NCBI RefSeq assembly: GCF_029873635.1 | Contig: NC_080421.1 | Location: 992,001-1,056,000, forward strand | Direction: 5' to 3' | Length of the DNA stretch: 64,000 bases | DNA from: Malania oleifera | Taxonomy: Eukaryota; Streptophyta; Magnoliopsida; Santalales; Ximeniaceae | Shown: positions 12,937 through 25,914 of the stretch, piece by piece | Position numbering within the stretch: the first letter of the stretch is position 1 | Layout: every line of letters begins with the position of its first letter | Program-made: the position numbers and the translations under genes | Notes under the pieces: model-generated | The model's input: only the letters and a program-made list of their open reading frames with translations | What the model was told of the DNA's origin: nothing | Databases searched by the model: none

Positions 12937-14891
12937 TTAGACTTGCCATAATCGTAGTACATGTTTTTCATTGAGAATATTTTTTGACTATGTTTTGATA
13001 TTTAATGTGTAAGCATGTGCACACATTACTAGATTAAAAGTGTAATACTTAATGCAACTTACGGTCACATCAAAAGCATATCAGGGCACTTTCCTTACTC
13101 AATAAGCCCTCAGGTAAATAGTTTAATATATGTTAAAAGAAATTATCCATGATCGCATAAATTGATGGAAAAAGATTCATATAGTTGACACTACCTAGTG
13201 GGACTTAAGGATTGATTATTTTTGTTATTGTTGTTGTAGTATGAAAATTTCAAATGAAGACATAATTGTAATTCAACTATTCCCAACTTCTCGTATATGA
13301 GGACATTTGTAGATAATCAAGATATCTAAAAAAAAATTATCTTGATTATAATAGTTTCGTATTATTTTCTCTTCAAAAAATTATTACCTATAATTATATT
13401 TTTGAAATATATATATATATATATATAAAAGCGAATTTACATATAATCACCATCTAAAATTAAAAAAAAAAGTGTTGGGTCAAGGAAATAATTTGAATAA
13501 ATAAAATAAAATCAATTCAAGAATCTAAAAGTATTTATTAATAATTTACTAATTTTGAAATTGAATAATCCCAAATATCATAACTTTAGGTCCACTTTAT
13601 AAAATTTATTTTTTTATTTTAAAAAATACGAAGACAACTATCACTTTATTTATTTTTTTCTGAAAAAAACAAAAAAAAAATAATTTTTTCATAAATTTGT
13701 TGGATGAGATTAGTATATGAGCAGATAAAAAATTAGTATCAAATTTTATTTGCATGCAAACATACCAAAATAAAGAAAATTAATTTCTTTAAAATAAAGA
13801 AGACAATGAGGGATGGAGACCTACTTGCCAGAAGATTACAAAATAAACAATGAGAGGAGCGGGCAGACAGCTCACACCAATAATTCTCCACTCGCCACTG
13901 TCGATTTCCCATATTGGCTTTATTCCATGTCATCATCATAAATGACAACTCGGCATCAAGTGGTCCATCTGTCACTTGCTTTGACACGTGGCTGGAATGT
14001 TTCGGCGTTTATGGGGAGTGTGGGGCCTTCGAAATGAATAGGTGGCAATGAAGTTGGAGCAGTTGGCAAGAGGCGTGATGATGGGGATAGAGAAAGAGAG
14101 AGAGAAAAAGAAAAAGAAAAGGAGTCATGGGCCCCACCAAAGTAGTGTTGACACTTGACGTGTCATAATTATGAGTAATATCTCCATGTCACCCGGTGAA
14201 TGCTGACCATTCATAAAAAAAGGTTTGATTTTATTTTTTATTTTTTCAGAATTATAAGCATTCATAAAAAATTCATGTTTTTTTTAGAATTATAATAATT
14301 TTAAGAGCTATTAATTTTGTTCATTACAAATCCATAAAAAAATTAGAATCTATTTGATATCATTGTTATTTTTTATTTCTATTTTTTTTATAATAAAAAA
14401 TAGATTATAAAAATATATTTGTGTATATTGTTAGTATTTTGTTTCTGTCCATCTTTAATTGTTTACAAAAAAATGAAAATCAAATTTTACCCTATATTTG
14501 GAAAGACTTTCAATTTGAAATTGTATCAAATTTGAATAAAATATAATATAAAATTCGATTGAAATTTATCTAAATCTGACTAAATCCAATCCAATGTCGA
14601 AATCAATGCTCCCAAACATTATCTTATAATTTTTAGTTATTTTAGTAGTCTATTATAAAAAAATTTAATATCTAGAGATACTTTTTTTAAATAATTATAT
14701 CATTCATTTTATATACTTTTAAATTAAAATTAAAATAAAGTGATGATACAAGTTTAAATAAAATAAAAATAAATATATATATAAATTTTTAAAAATAATA
14801 ATAAAGTCAATTTAAAAAAAATACTTTTATTAGTTTTCAATTGTCATGTTTAGTAAAATTTTTATTACAATGCAAATTTTGAAAGAATAGT
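12937..14891. other. Intergenic, AT-rich, no gene seen
   Basis: Apart from the LINE tail at 13147-13242, I see no supportable gene. The stretch has many A/T runs and an AT microsatellite near 13408-13427. A less AT-rich patch at 13800-14180 includes a GA/AAAG tract. The longest frames are short, start arbitrarily, and show no family resemblance. Confidence 0.6.
13147..13242 (+). mobile_element. 3' tail of an RTE-type LINE (5' truncated)
   Basis: The text CTACCTAGTGGGACTTAAGG followed by a TTG-rich tail ending TTGTTGTTGTAG matches, in plus orientation, the 3' ends of the RTE copies at 46316 and 47989. Homology reaches back to GATCGCATAAATTGATGG. Nothing upstream resembles the LINE body, so this is a 5'-truncated insertion or a SINE that shares the tail. 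Confidence 0.65.
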
Positions 14892-15108
14892 TGTGGAGAC
14901 TCGAATAATAATAATAATAATAATAAAGGGGATCTGGTTTGGTGCAGGACAAAACTGTAGACGGTTTGGTGGAACTCAGGAAAACCGTCGACGATTTCAT
15001 ATTACCAAGGGCAAGTAAATGCAAAACGGTAAAAATCGGTTTCGTCTGGGCTAGCAACTTATAAATAGACAAAAGCTCATTTTTTTTAACACACTCTATC
15101 TCTCTCTT

Positions 15109-17192
15109 TGTAGAGACCCGAAGAATTACAGTAATTTAATAATAAGGGAAAGGAGAGAGAAAGGAAATTGTAATTGGAATTCAACAGGGGTCTTATCGAC
15201 GAACGCAGCACGTTCGTCGACGAACACGCTTGATGGGATCATCGACAGGAACACGCGTCTCATCGACGAGTAGTTACCGAGAGGCTATTTTTAACTCTGA
15301 ATTTCGTTGACGAGGGATAAACGTTCATCAATGAATTCCCTTCATGTCCTCGTCGACGAAGTGGCGTGACTCGTCGATGAGGGCAGGTGTATAAACAACC
15401 CTAAACACGGATTTCAGTGTAGATTTTTTAAACAAAGCAATGGTTCTCTCTCCTGTTCGTCCCCTCCTCCTTCTCTCTAAGATTTTTGGTTCATTCTTCG
15501 TCGGATCGACGATTCGAAGCCACCACGCTACTCCTGGGGAAGTTCTCTTCAAGTCTGCTGGAGTAGATTATTGGTGGGGCTAACTTGGACTTCATCCTAA
15601 GTTCAGGGTAAGACTTTATATTGAGTATTAGGCTTTCCTGCAGTTGTAGAAAAGGTAGCATTTGAAGAAATACTTAAATTTTATTCAGGGCGATGTTATT
15701 TTCAGGGTGTTGAATGGGGAATCCTGCGGGTGCAGGATTAATCATTTTATGGGCTTTCCAGTAGTTAGGTAAGGGGATAAACTAAGTAAGGATTTCATGA
15801 AAATGTGTTTACTATTTTACAGTATTTAATTTCGGATAAATATGTATATTGTAGAATTATGTCGGAAATAATGATGTTGATCAGAAATATGGATTTCATG
15901 TATAATATCATAAATATGATTATTACCTCTTTTGTGTAGCATGAGTAATATTTATCATGGAAATTATGATGATGAAATATTATGTTTACAAAGTAAGTAT
16001 GTTATTACCGCTTTCAGGGAAAATAATAAAATGATGCAGAGATTTTTCAAACTAAGGATTTTATATAATATGTCGGCATAAGGGCCGAGGTTTTATATGA
16101 AATACCAACGTAAGGGCCGAAGGTTTTTATGATATGTTATACCGGCGTAAGGGCCGTCATTTACAAAATACAAAATGCTAGCGTAAGGGCCGTGAATCTT
16201 ATATGATATGTTATGCAAAGTTTTATGAAGATATTAATATGACAGATATTATTATGAAATAGTCATGTATCACTATTTGGAAATATACTATATGTTGTAA
16301 AACCTAATTGACTTGATTTAAGCTTTCACGAAGCACAGTACCGTAATTATATGATCATGATCATGTTTATGTTAGTGCTACCGCTTGTCGTAAGGGGCAG
16401 TGGGAGATCAACAGTCAATGTGGTTTATTGTAGCGCAAACGTCCCTCTGGTGTCCGGACTATGAGGGATAGACCCATCGTATTTACAAACTTATGCTGAT
16501 CTAACGTGGTTGACCAACCATTGCTAGGTCCCGCCTTCGGGCCGCACAACCCAATTACGTGGGGGTAAGACATGATACCAACCAGCTATCAATCTAGGGT
16601 GTTTTCCATGTACAGTTATATGAGATGATTTATATGTATAGAAATTCAGTATGTTATACCATATTATGATAAAATATGTTTTCCTAAATATGTTACAGAT
16701 AGTTTTATCAAGTATGATTTATATACTATTATATTTATAACACGAAAATACTCATGTTGTCACACACTGGTATTAGTTTATTTCCCTTACTGAGAGGTGT
16801 CTCACCCCAGCTATATAAACATTTCAAAAGCCCCGGATAGAAGAGCGGATAGAGCTCTGCAGCGTTAGAGTTCAATTGTTGTACCCTATCTGAAGGGTAA
16901 GTCATTTTACTAGGGTCTGACAGATTTTTGGGTGGTGACCCTAGGCCACTTTTGGATATTTTGGGATGCGTATATGTATCTGACAGTTGTAGTAAAACTC
17001 TAGTACTATGTTGGTTGGATAATTTGATATGTATATGATTTTATGTTTCTTGCTGCTTAGGTGTCCGTGTTGTATTTCAGGTATATCCCTAATACCCATG
17101 GGTCCAGGTTGATTATGATTTTTCAGAATTATTATATTGGATATTATAATGGGAAAAAAGTTCAATTATGCCAAATTAGGCAGGTTGTTACA
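15109..17192 (+). mobile_element. LTR N, nested in LTR J
   Basis: It begins TGTAGAGACCCG and ends CAGGTTGTTACA. It carries a GTCGAC-type array (15195-15380), a TATA-like TATAAACA near 15391, and donor-like CAGGGTAAGAC near 15604. The shared block GGGCCGCACAACCCAATTA lies near 16534, and TTACTGAGAGGTGTCTCACC near 16788. A motif around GGCGTAAGGGCCG recurs about four times (16075-16195) as a short tandem array. The flanks are CT microsatellite, so the target duplication cannot be called. Confidence 0.75.
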
Positions 17193-17194
17193 CA

Positions 17195-17222
17195 CTCTCT
17201 CTCTCTCTCTCTCTCTCTCTCT
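17195..17222. repeat. CT microsatellite
   Basis: About 14 CT units lie immediately right of LTR N, inside the leader of LTR J. Similar CT tracts sit downstream of the TATA box in LTRs E, F and D, so pyrimidine-rich leaders seem to be a shared feature. Confidence 0.95.
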
Positions 17223-18714
17223 TCAATTTCTCTCCAAAACTCAACCAAATTGATAAATAAACACCATTTCTAGGTCCTAATTTCGATCCTCAGCATTTTA
17301 GCCAGAGTGAATTCATTGTTTGGGCATCGTAGGCACCATTCCAGGAATAAGGTAAGGGGAATAAATTATGTAAGCTTATTTTTAAAATTTAACTGATTAA
17401 AACTAAGATTATAAGTACAAAAATGTTGTATATGATTTTCTAAATGATTTAGGCATATAAAAATTGATTATTATATATGTATTTGTAAAAAACTAAGTGA
17501 GTAGGTAATCATTTCATTTTTCCTGAAAAATTTTTCCTAAAAAATGTATATTATAGGTTAAAGTAAAATTGTGGAGATGATCATACCCTTGTTTTCAGCA
17601 AAATATATTTTCCCAGGCAGTTTATCATATTATGATTTATGTATTTAAATTGTATGGTATGAGAATAAATGGTTATAATTATAGAAATATATTGGTTGGA
17701 ATCTTTTGTGATATTATACAAAGAAATTGTGATTTTATGCAGAAATGTAATTTTAGACTGAGTTATGATTATATGCAAAGTTGAGATTTTATACTAAGTT
17801 GTAATTACACACAAAAATGTGAATTTATACCAAGTCATAAAAATGACGGTTTAATACCGAGTTATGGATATGATGTTTTGATACCGAGTTGCGAATTTGA
17901 TAGTTTGATACGATCTCATGAATGATTGGAAATTGTGGACATACTAATGTTTGTTAAACTAATTTCGGAGAAATGCAAAGGGGGACGGCGATACGAAATC
18001 CCCCGATTCTCTGGATTTTAACCCAAGGGCTTGCTGAATTGGGGGATGGCGATACGAAACGCCTCAATCTCAGCCAGTGCTTGATATGTACAGATCATGT
18101 AATTTGTAGATTTTTTTTTATTTTTTATGAATGGAGTTTTTGAGCCAAATTATGAACTGAAAGGAAATATGTGTTATGTAATTATATAGGTATGAGTATA
18201 GTTTATAAATGCTATTTCATTTAAAGTTAATTAATAGATGTATTATGCTTATACTAAAATTCTTTTGCCACACACTAATAATAATTTATCCGTTTTACTG
18301 AGAGATGTCTCACCCTAATAAACATCTCAACATTTTAGGATCGCCAGGAAAGCAAGCCTAGGAACTCAGGGTCGGGATGTAGATATTACAGATATGGTAA
18401 GTGTTGATATGAATCGGCGTATATAAATGTTTTTGAAATTTTTTTAGTTATAATTTTGTCTTGGGAAATAGTACAGTAATAGTTGGGAGGTAGTACTTTG
18501 GTATATATAGTTTTGGAAAGGTCTATTTTTACTTTCGCAAACAATGGATGGATACAGATGTAATATTTGAAATATTATGAATATATGTTTTATGATTATT
18601 ATGAAATATGAAAAAAAAATGTGGATGTGACAGTATGATATCAGAGATGTCATGTGATGACGTTATTATTATTATTATTATTATTATATCAGAGCATATT
18701 TTGGAGACGTTACA

Positions 18715-18964
18715 ATAGCAATTAAGTAAATTAATCAAGTTTTGATCGTTAGTCAACCATATTATATATGTTTTTTTTTTTTTTTAAGTTTAGTCATGAT
18801 AAAAAGATATTGTTAAAATGGCACATGTTTAATAAATTAAATTAAAAAAAAATCTTTCAACCTAATGTGTTGAAAATTAACTAAGCAACTTGAAGACGTA
18901 ATTGATTTTCAAATTAATTGGTCTATCTGATCAATCGCTTCAAACAACCAATTGACATTATCAT

Positions 18965-19003
<39 letters not shown>

Positions 19004-20249
19004 AAAATTACTAATAAATCATAAAAATACCTAATAACTACAATACAATAAAATACTTATTAGATGTAATTTCATAAAAAAAATAATGATTAAATGCATC
19101 ATAAAACAAATAAAACTTAGTTCAATACTTTTAAGTTTAAGTAACTTACCAAATTTAGTGTTAGGAAAAAATAAAATAAAATTTTAAAATTAATTCTTTA
19201 TAAATTTAAATTATAAAATGGGATTTTAGTTTTTCTATGTGAAAATTATGAATGCTAAATGGATAAAGAAACTTAAAGTTGACCATTGTTCGAGACAATT
19301 AACCTAGTTTTTCCCAATTTTATTCAAATTGTTATGTTATTAAATATAGTATTCAACAAAATTCAAAAAGTAAGCCACAAATCGACTAATGATCTAATCC
19401 AAGTCACTTTTTTAAAACATATTTTCTTTGTTAAAAATATTTTTAGTCTTATAATTTTCATGAAATATATATAGCAAATATTTTGTAACAATATAATCAT
19501 CCAATTTTTTTTTTTGAATTATTTGCATTATTTATTTTTCATAATTTTATTTTTTAAAATAATAATTTAATTATGTTACCATGCTTATGTCAATTGATTG
19601 ACCTTACTTAGTCGTTGGGTGTTTAGTTCAATTATCCGTTTAATTTTGAAAATATATTGTAATTAATTTATTAACTTTTCCAACTTAATTCATCAAATTA
19701 ATATCATTTTCTTAATTTATCTAATCAAAATTGAGTCTAATGGTAAAATTTTGTAATTTTATTAAGGACAAAATTTAATTTTCTTTACTAAACTTGATAG
19801 TTAACTAATGATTAACTAATGGAACGTTCATTTTATTAATAAAATTAACTTTTAGCGGGTTCTGTGATAATTTTCAAAAACTTAGGGGTGAAGTATCATT
19901 TTTAAAAGTTAAGAGGGTGTTACTAAGTTTTACCTGTTACTAATATATAAGAAGCAACAACACACAAATGCTTTCACTATACTATTGTTATACATTTGTT
20001 TATATGTCAAAAATAAAATAAAATTATGATTTCATTTTTTACTGCCTTGTGTGACCTGTCCTTAGAAAACATAGAACATAAAGTACAACATTTTGTTATC
20101 TATTTCAAAGAAAATTGCCCTACAATATTATTATTATTATTTTGCAAAGCTTACCTTCTATTGGTAAGTGAGAAGATATACATACATATATGTACACTTA
20201 TTATTACTATCTTCTATGCCAAGCAAGGACACCCCATTTTTAGTGACTT
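18715..20249. other. Intergenic, AT-rich, no gene seen
   Basis: Low-complexity AT-rich DNA between LTR J and LTR G. It includes an AT dinucleotide run at 18968-19000. I see no frame with family resemblance and no RNA gene. Confidence 0.6.
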
Positions 20250-23200
20250 GACTTAGGAACTTCATTTCAAAATGAAAAATTATACTTCTCTGTCTGCGCC
20301 TCTCATCTTTCCAGCCCTCTGTCTCCTCACGTCTCTCCTCCTCTCTCACCTCATTTTTTGGGCAAATATTAGGTCAATCGGAGAACCGAAGATACCGTTG
20401 GATTTCTATCTCCGCCACTGAAATTTCTACTGAGCGGATTTGTCGTGGGAGCAACGTAGGCACCACTCTTAGGGAAAAGTATATTCCTTTTCTTTCCTTA
20501 ATTTCTCCTTAAATCTTCAGCTAAATCAATGATCGGGGACCACCACAAGGTCTTAGTCTCAATCATCATCATTTTGAATAGAGCAAATTTTTAATTTGGG
20601 GGTCCTAGGCACCACTTCAAAGCGAAAGTGAGATTTAGGGAATTAAGAAAATTGATTATTTTCTGGAGTTTAATTGTTATTTAAAATTTATGGACCTAGG
20701 AAATGTCAAAATAATATTTTATTTATGATTTATTTGATTAAATTAGGGTTATTAAATCAAAGTTCAGGTGAGCACCGCAGGCATTGTTTTCGGATCCCTA
20801 CTGACGTAGTTCAGGAAATCAGGTAAGAGAAATATATTAAATTAAGGATTTTGAGGAAATAATTGGTGAAAAATGGAAATATTATGTATATATGTATATG
20901 ATTTTCACGTGAGTTTTGAAAAGCCAACCATTTGAATTGTAAATTTCTGAACCTAAAACTATGTTATCAAATATTATTTGTGAAAATGGAAAGTTAAATG
21001 ACATATTTTCTAGTTAATTGTGTAAGGAATTAAATGTATATATTTAGTATATGAACGATGGTTATGGGTTGGCTTATTTTCAGTGAACATATGAAATATA
21101 TTGCTAAATTGTGTGGCATGTATAAAATGAAGCTTCTGTATTATATTATGATATATGTATGAGATGTATGAAATATTAGAAATGTATTAAGAACTAAAAT
21201 GTGATATGAATTATTTTGCATGTGTTTAATAATGTTAAATTACAATTTATGGTTTGAGAACTTCGTTGGACCAAAAAAAAGAGCACAGTATTGTTGCGGA
21301 TATGTATGGTAGCGCTAGTGCACCCACACGTCTTAGATAGAGTGTGGAGATGAGATGGTCGATTGTGCTGAGGAGGGGTAGTGTCCCCCTGAAGTCTAGA
21401 CCAGTGTGGGAACAGTCAATCGGACCTACATATTGTTGAATGTGGTTGATTTAACTATGGAGGGCCAACCAGGGTTAAGTCCAGCCTTCGGACTGCACAA
21501 CCTGTCATGGGGCGGAAGCATGATTAGGATTTATCACCGATATAAAGGGTTCTAAACGCATAATTGTAAGTTTAACCATTGATAATATGGAAACAATGGA
21601 TATGGAAATGGTAGTTATGGAAGCAATGGATATAAGATCAACAGATGGAAATGACATGAAAACAAAATATGTGAAAACAAACATGAATATAGAAAGAAAT
21701 GATGAATATGTGACACATGAATATAAAATATGAAAGTGAATGTAATAAATGACACTGATATAACAACATAAAGAGTATTGTAGTAAAGTATTATCAGTAT
21801 TAAATATAGTAGTATTACATGTATTTGGGATATGGTATACTCTTCACCTGAGGGCTTATTCAGAAAGGCGAATGCCCTGATAGATATCAGATGAAGCTGT
21901 AGGTTGCATAACATATTAGGGCATATGCAAGCTACTTGTATAGGCGGGTAATCTTCCCTATTCTTGGGAACTTCTGCTAGTAAGCCTTTGTATGAATGTG
22001 TGAGTACGAGATAAACTAACCACCTGAGGGCCTACTGAGTAAGGTAAGAGCCCTGATATGCATCAGTTGTGACCATAGGTTGCATAGGGTATCAAAATAG
22101 AGGGGTACTACTTGTATGAGCAGGTAATCACCTATATCCTTGGGAACTCTTATTGATAAAATACCTTACATGTGTTTGAGTAGGAACAGAAAATGATTTC
22201 ATAATTGTGGTTTATTTGAAAATAATGAATATACATATGTATTGTACTTAAATCTCATGATTGTCACACGTTGATTTAATATATTCCATCCTTACAGAGA
22301 TGCGTCTCACCCGATAGTTGAATTTAATCTTTTCAGGACCTTCGCGGGATCGAGTTTAGAGAGCTTACGACTATTGTAGCATTTTTGAGAGAGAGGGTAT
22401 AGACTTTTGAATGTTATATTTTTTGGGTTTGTTTAAGTTTTGAGATGTATATATATGTTTGTGAATACTAGTTGTTTGGAGAATACCTTTTGAGATTATA
22501 TAGGTGTAGATACTCTGGTATATTTGTAGTCACCTGAAGAATAATAGTATTTTAATAATAAAGAGGGAGAGAAATGGAAACAGAAACAGAAGGAGGCAGT
22601 AGGCTTCGTCGATGAATACAGGAATTCGTCAACGAAGGTCTTCAGGATCTCGTCGACGAGGTCCCATTTTGTCGATGAGAAAATACTGGGAGACGGATTT
22701 GAGCTACTTTGAATTTCGTCGATGAAGGGTAAGGTTCGTCGACGAATTTACTGAAGGACTCGTCGACGAGGTGACGTGTCTCGTCAACGAATCTGGCCCT
22801 ATAAATAGTGAAAACTTGAATTTTTATCGTATTTTCAGTGCTCTCTCTCTCTCTCTCCTACGACCCCTCTCACTTCTCTCTTCGATTTCGGCCCCGCCAA
22901 ACGCCGGATCGACGATCTGAAGCCACCATGATGCTTTTGGCAAAGTTTTCTGTAAGTCTGCCGAAGCGGATCGTTAGTAAAATAAAGTTGGATTTCATCC
23001 CAAATTCAGGGTAAGGTCTTTTAGTCTATTTTTGGCCTTATAACAGTTATAGGAAATGATGTAGGCGAAGAAATACTAATATTCTGTTCAGACAAATGTT
23101 GTTTTCAGGGTATTGTCTAGGAGGCCTTGCAGGTGTTAAACTAGTATACCATAGGGGCTTTCCAATAGTTAGGTAAGGGAAATATGCTATGCTAGGTATT

Positions 23201-24537
23201 TTTTAAAATATTATACAGTTTATTAAATTATGAAAATTATGTATTAAAATATGGTGTGACTTGAGAATATGAATATAGTACGGAGATATGTTTACGAATT
23301 TCAGTACCATGATTTTACGAATTTCAGTACCATGATTATACGAATCTCAATACCATGATTATACAAATTTAAGTATTATGATTATGCAGTTTCAGTGTTA
23401 TGATTATACAGTTCTCAATATTATGACGTATGAATTACAGTTACAGTTTATTCAGTATCATGATTGTTACGGTTATTTCAGAATCATGGTAAATCAGATA
23501 GTTGTATATAGAGATATATTATACAGTATCAAACCCTGTTGGACTATGCAGTTACAGAGCACGGTACCGTTGCTACAGATATTATGTTATGTTATAAATG
23601 CAACTACCTATTTAGATAATACGTGGTAGTAGGTCGATCACCTAGGCCCTTAACGTGGACAGACTCCCCATTAGATATGGGTTGAGGTGGGCAGACCAGA
23701 CCAATGGAGTATAGTGATTTACCCTGGTCGGCCAGCTAGTGTAGATCCCGCCTACGGACCGCACAACCCTGTCATGAGGGGTTAAATCATGACACACAGT
23801 TATTCACAAGGAAATTTTTCAATTACTATTACGTATGTACATATTTACAGAAACAGGGAACATACTTATGTACACTAGAAGTATTTTGAATAGTAACCTA
23901 CAATACCGTTATGTTAAGCAACATGCAAAGGGTGGTGGATTTTATCACTTGTACTGTATTTACATATTCAGTTATACATGATTATATGAAAATTGATTTT
24001 CATAATACTTTAACTCATTTGCCACACACTAGTAATAGCATATTTCGTCTTACTAAGAGTTGGCTTATCCCAGTGTTGAATCATTTTTCAGGTGATCCAG
24101 GTAGGCGAGCAGACCAGACTCGCAGATAGAGGGGCTCCAGTACTGCCCTGTTAGCAGGTAGTGAGTATGTTTGTGGAGGATTTTTGTATATCCTAGCATA
24201 GTTGGGGATATTTTGGGAATAGTAATATATGTATATTTTGAAAAACATGTTAGCACTCTAGTATTGTATTTTACATAATTATATATGGTTATGTTTACTT
24301 GATTCTGCTTCTTGATGCTTAGGTTAATGATTGGGTTTACCCCCAATATGGTATCAGATCATGTAGATTATCATAGTATAAAAAAAAAAAAAAAAAATAG
24401 TTCATTAAGCAGGTTGTTACCATATTATTGTGGAATTATTATTACTTTCACTGCGTTATTGAGATAATAGGGTATCAGATATAGGTAAATGGTTAATGTG
24501 GCATCTGGGCCCCACCAAGCGGGTTCAGAGCGTCATA
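20250..24537 (+). mobile_element. LTR G, interrupted by solo LTR F (left edge approximate)
   Basis: G sequence runs to 22524 and resumes at 24422. It is homologous to LTR L and, in the leader (CCGTTGGATTTCTATC-like text near 20395), to LTR H near 62120. It has donor-like ATCAGGTAAGAG near 20820 and acceptor-like TTTTCAGGACC near 22332. The block CTTCGGACTGCACAACC is near 21485, followed by two copies of a module containing CTACTTGTAT (near 21930 and 22108). The right edge is near a GGGTTCAGAGCGTCATA text; the left edge is a guess. Confidence 0.65.
22525..24421 (+). mobile_element. Solo LTR F (1897 bp), nested in LTR G
   Basis: It begins TGTAGTCACCTGAAG and ends GGTTGTTACC, so the final CA has become CC. 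It is flanked by the perfect 5-bp duplication ATATT (22520-22524 and 24422-24426). It is the same subfamily as the Tekay-like 3' LTR. Features include a GTCGAC array (22605-22790), a TATA box near 22801, a CT tract, donor-like CAGG|GTAAGG at 23011 and acceptor-like TTTTTCAG ending at 24091. The block GGACCGCACAACCCTGTCAT is near 23756. G continues on both sides, so the insertion order is clear. Confidence 0.9.
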
Positions 24538-24816
24538 GAGCATGATTTTATTTACAGTAACACGTCAGACCCTAGGTTTAGGTTCGAGGCTTTACATATA
24601 CCATGCGTCATAAGCCTGTGTCATGGCAGGCCCACGCTGTTATATCTAGTGAAGGCTTGCTACATGGGCCCACATCATTGGAGGCCCATGACCATAAGCA
24701 TTTTCATAAAGAAATCCCATTTGTACTCTTTAGGCTTAGCAGCAAAGTGGCCCAAAAAGTAGTAGCCCTACGCGGCCTAGACCCACTTCTTCCAAATCTA
24801 TTCCTACTTCAAATAT

Positions 24817-24818
<2 letters not shown>

Positions 24819-24863
<45 letters not shown>
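24819..24863. repeat. AT dinucleotide microsatellite (about 22 units)
   Basis: An uninterrupted AT run lies just left of the recognisable Copia LTR text. It may be polymorphic. Confidence 0.95.
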
Positions 24864-24864
<1 letters not shown>

Positions 24865-24869
24865 CAATA

Positions 24870-25158
24870 AAAGATGCAGGAAAATAAATAAAGACGAGGC
24901 AAAAATTTGCGTGGTTCGACTATGCCTACTCCACGGGTGCATGGGATCAAAAAATTCACTATCTCGGAAGGAATTACAAGATAATTTGGAACCGGCCCCT
25001 GTACAAAATATCTCCGGCCTTGTACAAGATATCTCCCTTCTCTTTATCTCTCCTCTTCTTTTTATATAACATTTATACTTTAAGCATGCGAGTGTTACAT
25101 TTATTGGGGTGGAAAAATCGAACTGGTGGAAGATACGGTGACATTCATATTTTTCACA
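24870..25158 (-). mobile_element. Copia LTR (3' LTR of the fragment at 25195-25914), left edge unclear
   Basis: On the minus strand the LTR starts TGTGAAAAATATG at 25158, right after a polypurine tract. Text such as GTGGTTCGACTATGCC near 24911 is typical of the 3' part of Copia LTRs. I could not place the other end, which may lie near or beyond the AT microsatellite. Confidence 0.6.
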
Positions 25159-25160
25159 AT

Positions 25161-25172
25161 ACTTCCCCTTGG
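25161..25172 (-). other. Polypurine tract of the Copia element
   Basis: Minus-strand CCAAGGGGAAGT lies directly before the LTR start, downstream of the decayed RNase H region. This is the expected position for plus-strand priming. Confidence 0.65.
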
Positions 25173-25194
25173 ATGTCACCCATATATTAACTCC

Positions 25195-25914
25195 TTTTGT
25201 TAATATCTTTAGGATTTCTCATTCCGATGAGATAAACCAATTTCTTGAATGTTTTAGTAGGTAAAGCTTTGGTGAACAAATCTACTAGATTATCATTTGA
25301 TCAGATCTGTTGAATATTTATATCACCATTCTTCTGGAGTTCATGTGTAGATATGCTTTGTTCTGTCACCCTTTATGTATCATTCTCTTAGTTAAGCTAT
25401 ACATGCAGTGTTGTCTTCATATAAAATTGTTGGAATATCCTTGATTGATTGAAGACCACCATTTGCTTGGATATGAGAAATCATTTATCTGAGCCACTCG
25501 CATTCTCTACTAACTTCATGGATAGCTAGTATTTCAGAATGATTTGAGGATGTTACTGTAATCGTCTGCTTTACTAATTTCCAAGATATAACAGTTTTTT
25601 CATAAAGAAATACATATCCAATTTGAGATTTAACATTGTGAGGATCAGATAGATATTCAGCATCTACATGTTCTAATAGTCGAGATTTGGAATCAAATGA
25701 GTAGAATAGACTCAAATCAGATGTACCTCTCAAATAGCGTATAATTAGCTTAATTCCAAGTGTCGCCGAGTAGGAGCATAGCTATATCTTACTAGTAGAT
25801 TTATAGCAAATGCAATGTCGGATCTTGTACAATTGACTAGATACATTAGAGAGTCGATGGCACTTAAGTGTGGTACTTCAGGGCCAAGTAAGTCCTCCCC
25901 CTCATCATGAGCTA
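25195..25914 (-). pseudogene. Ty1/copia polyprotein C-terminus (RT end and RNase H), decayed
   Basis: The minus strand reads, in order, LSAIDSLMYLVNCTRSDIAF and RYSYAPTRRHLE (end of reverse transcriptase). It continues with RGTSDLSLFYS, DAEYLSDPHNVKSQIGYVF, ISWKLVKQTITVTSSNHSE and REC.WL (RNase H), then ILYEDNTACIA and GYIKGDRTKHIS. The order is that of Copia pol and includes the ADAxY-like and SSxxAE-like RNase H positions. Frameshifts and stops break it repeatedly. The N-terminal side stops at the Cassandra-like LTR at 25915 and does not reappear in the window. Confidence 0.9.

Larger units (their letters stand above)
14892..18714 (+). mobile_element. Solo LTR J, interrupted by LTR N
   Basis: It begins TGTGGAGACTCG and ends GGAGACGTTACA. 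Flanks are ATAGT (14887-14891) and ATAGC (18715-18719), a near-perfect 5-bp target duplication. The TATA-like TATAAATA at about 15060 is followed by a CT-rich leader that is split by LTR N (15109-17192). Donor-like AAGGTAAGG sits near 17347 and acceptor-like CATTTTAGG near 18335. Block GCCACACACTAATAATA is near 18270, followed by GAGAGATGTCTCACCC. A short array near 14950-15000 includes CCGTCGACGA. Net length without N is about 1.74 kb. Confidence 0.8.

Noticed and set aside
13739-13987. An 82-codon minus-strand frame as a host gene
   Set aside because: The text includes a Trp/Cys-rich segment but no recognisable domain, no splice partners and no promoter. It is likely chance in a less AT-rich patch.
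17195-24863. Dinucleotide runs as CRISPR or centromeric repeats
   Set aside because: They are simple CT and AT microsatellites without spacers or a longer monomer.
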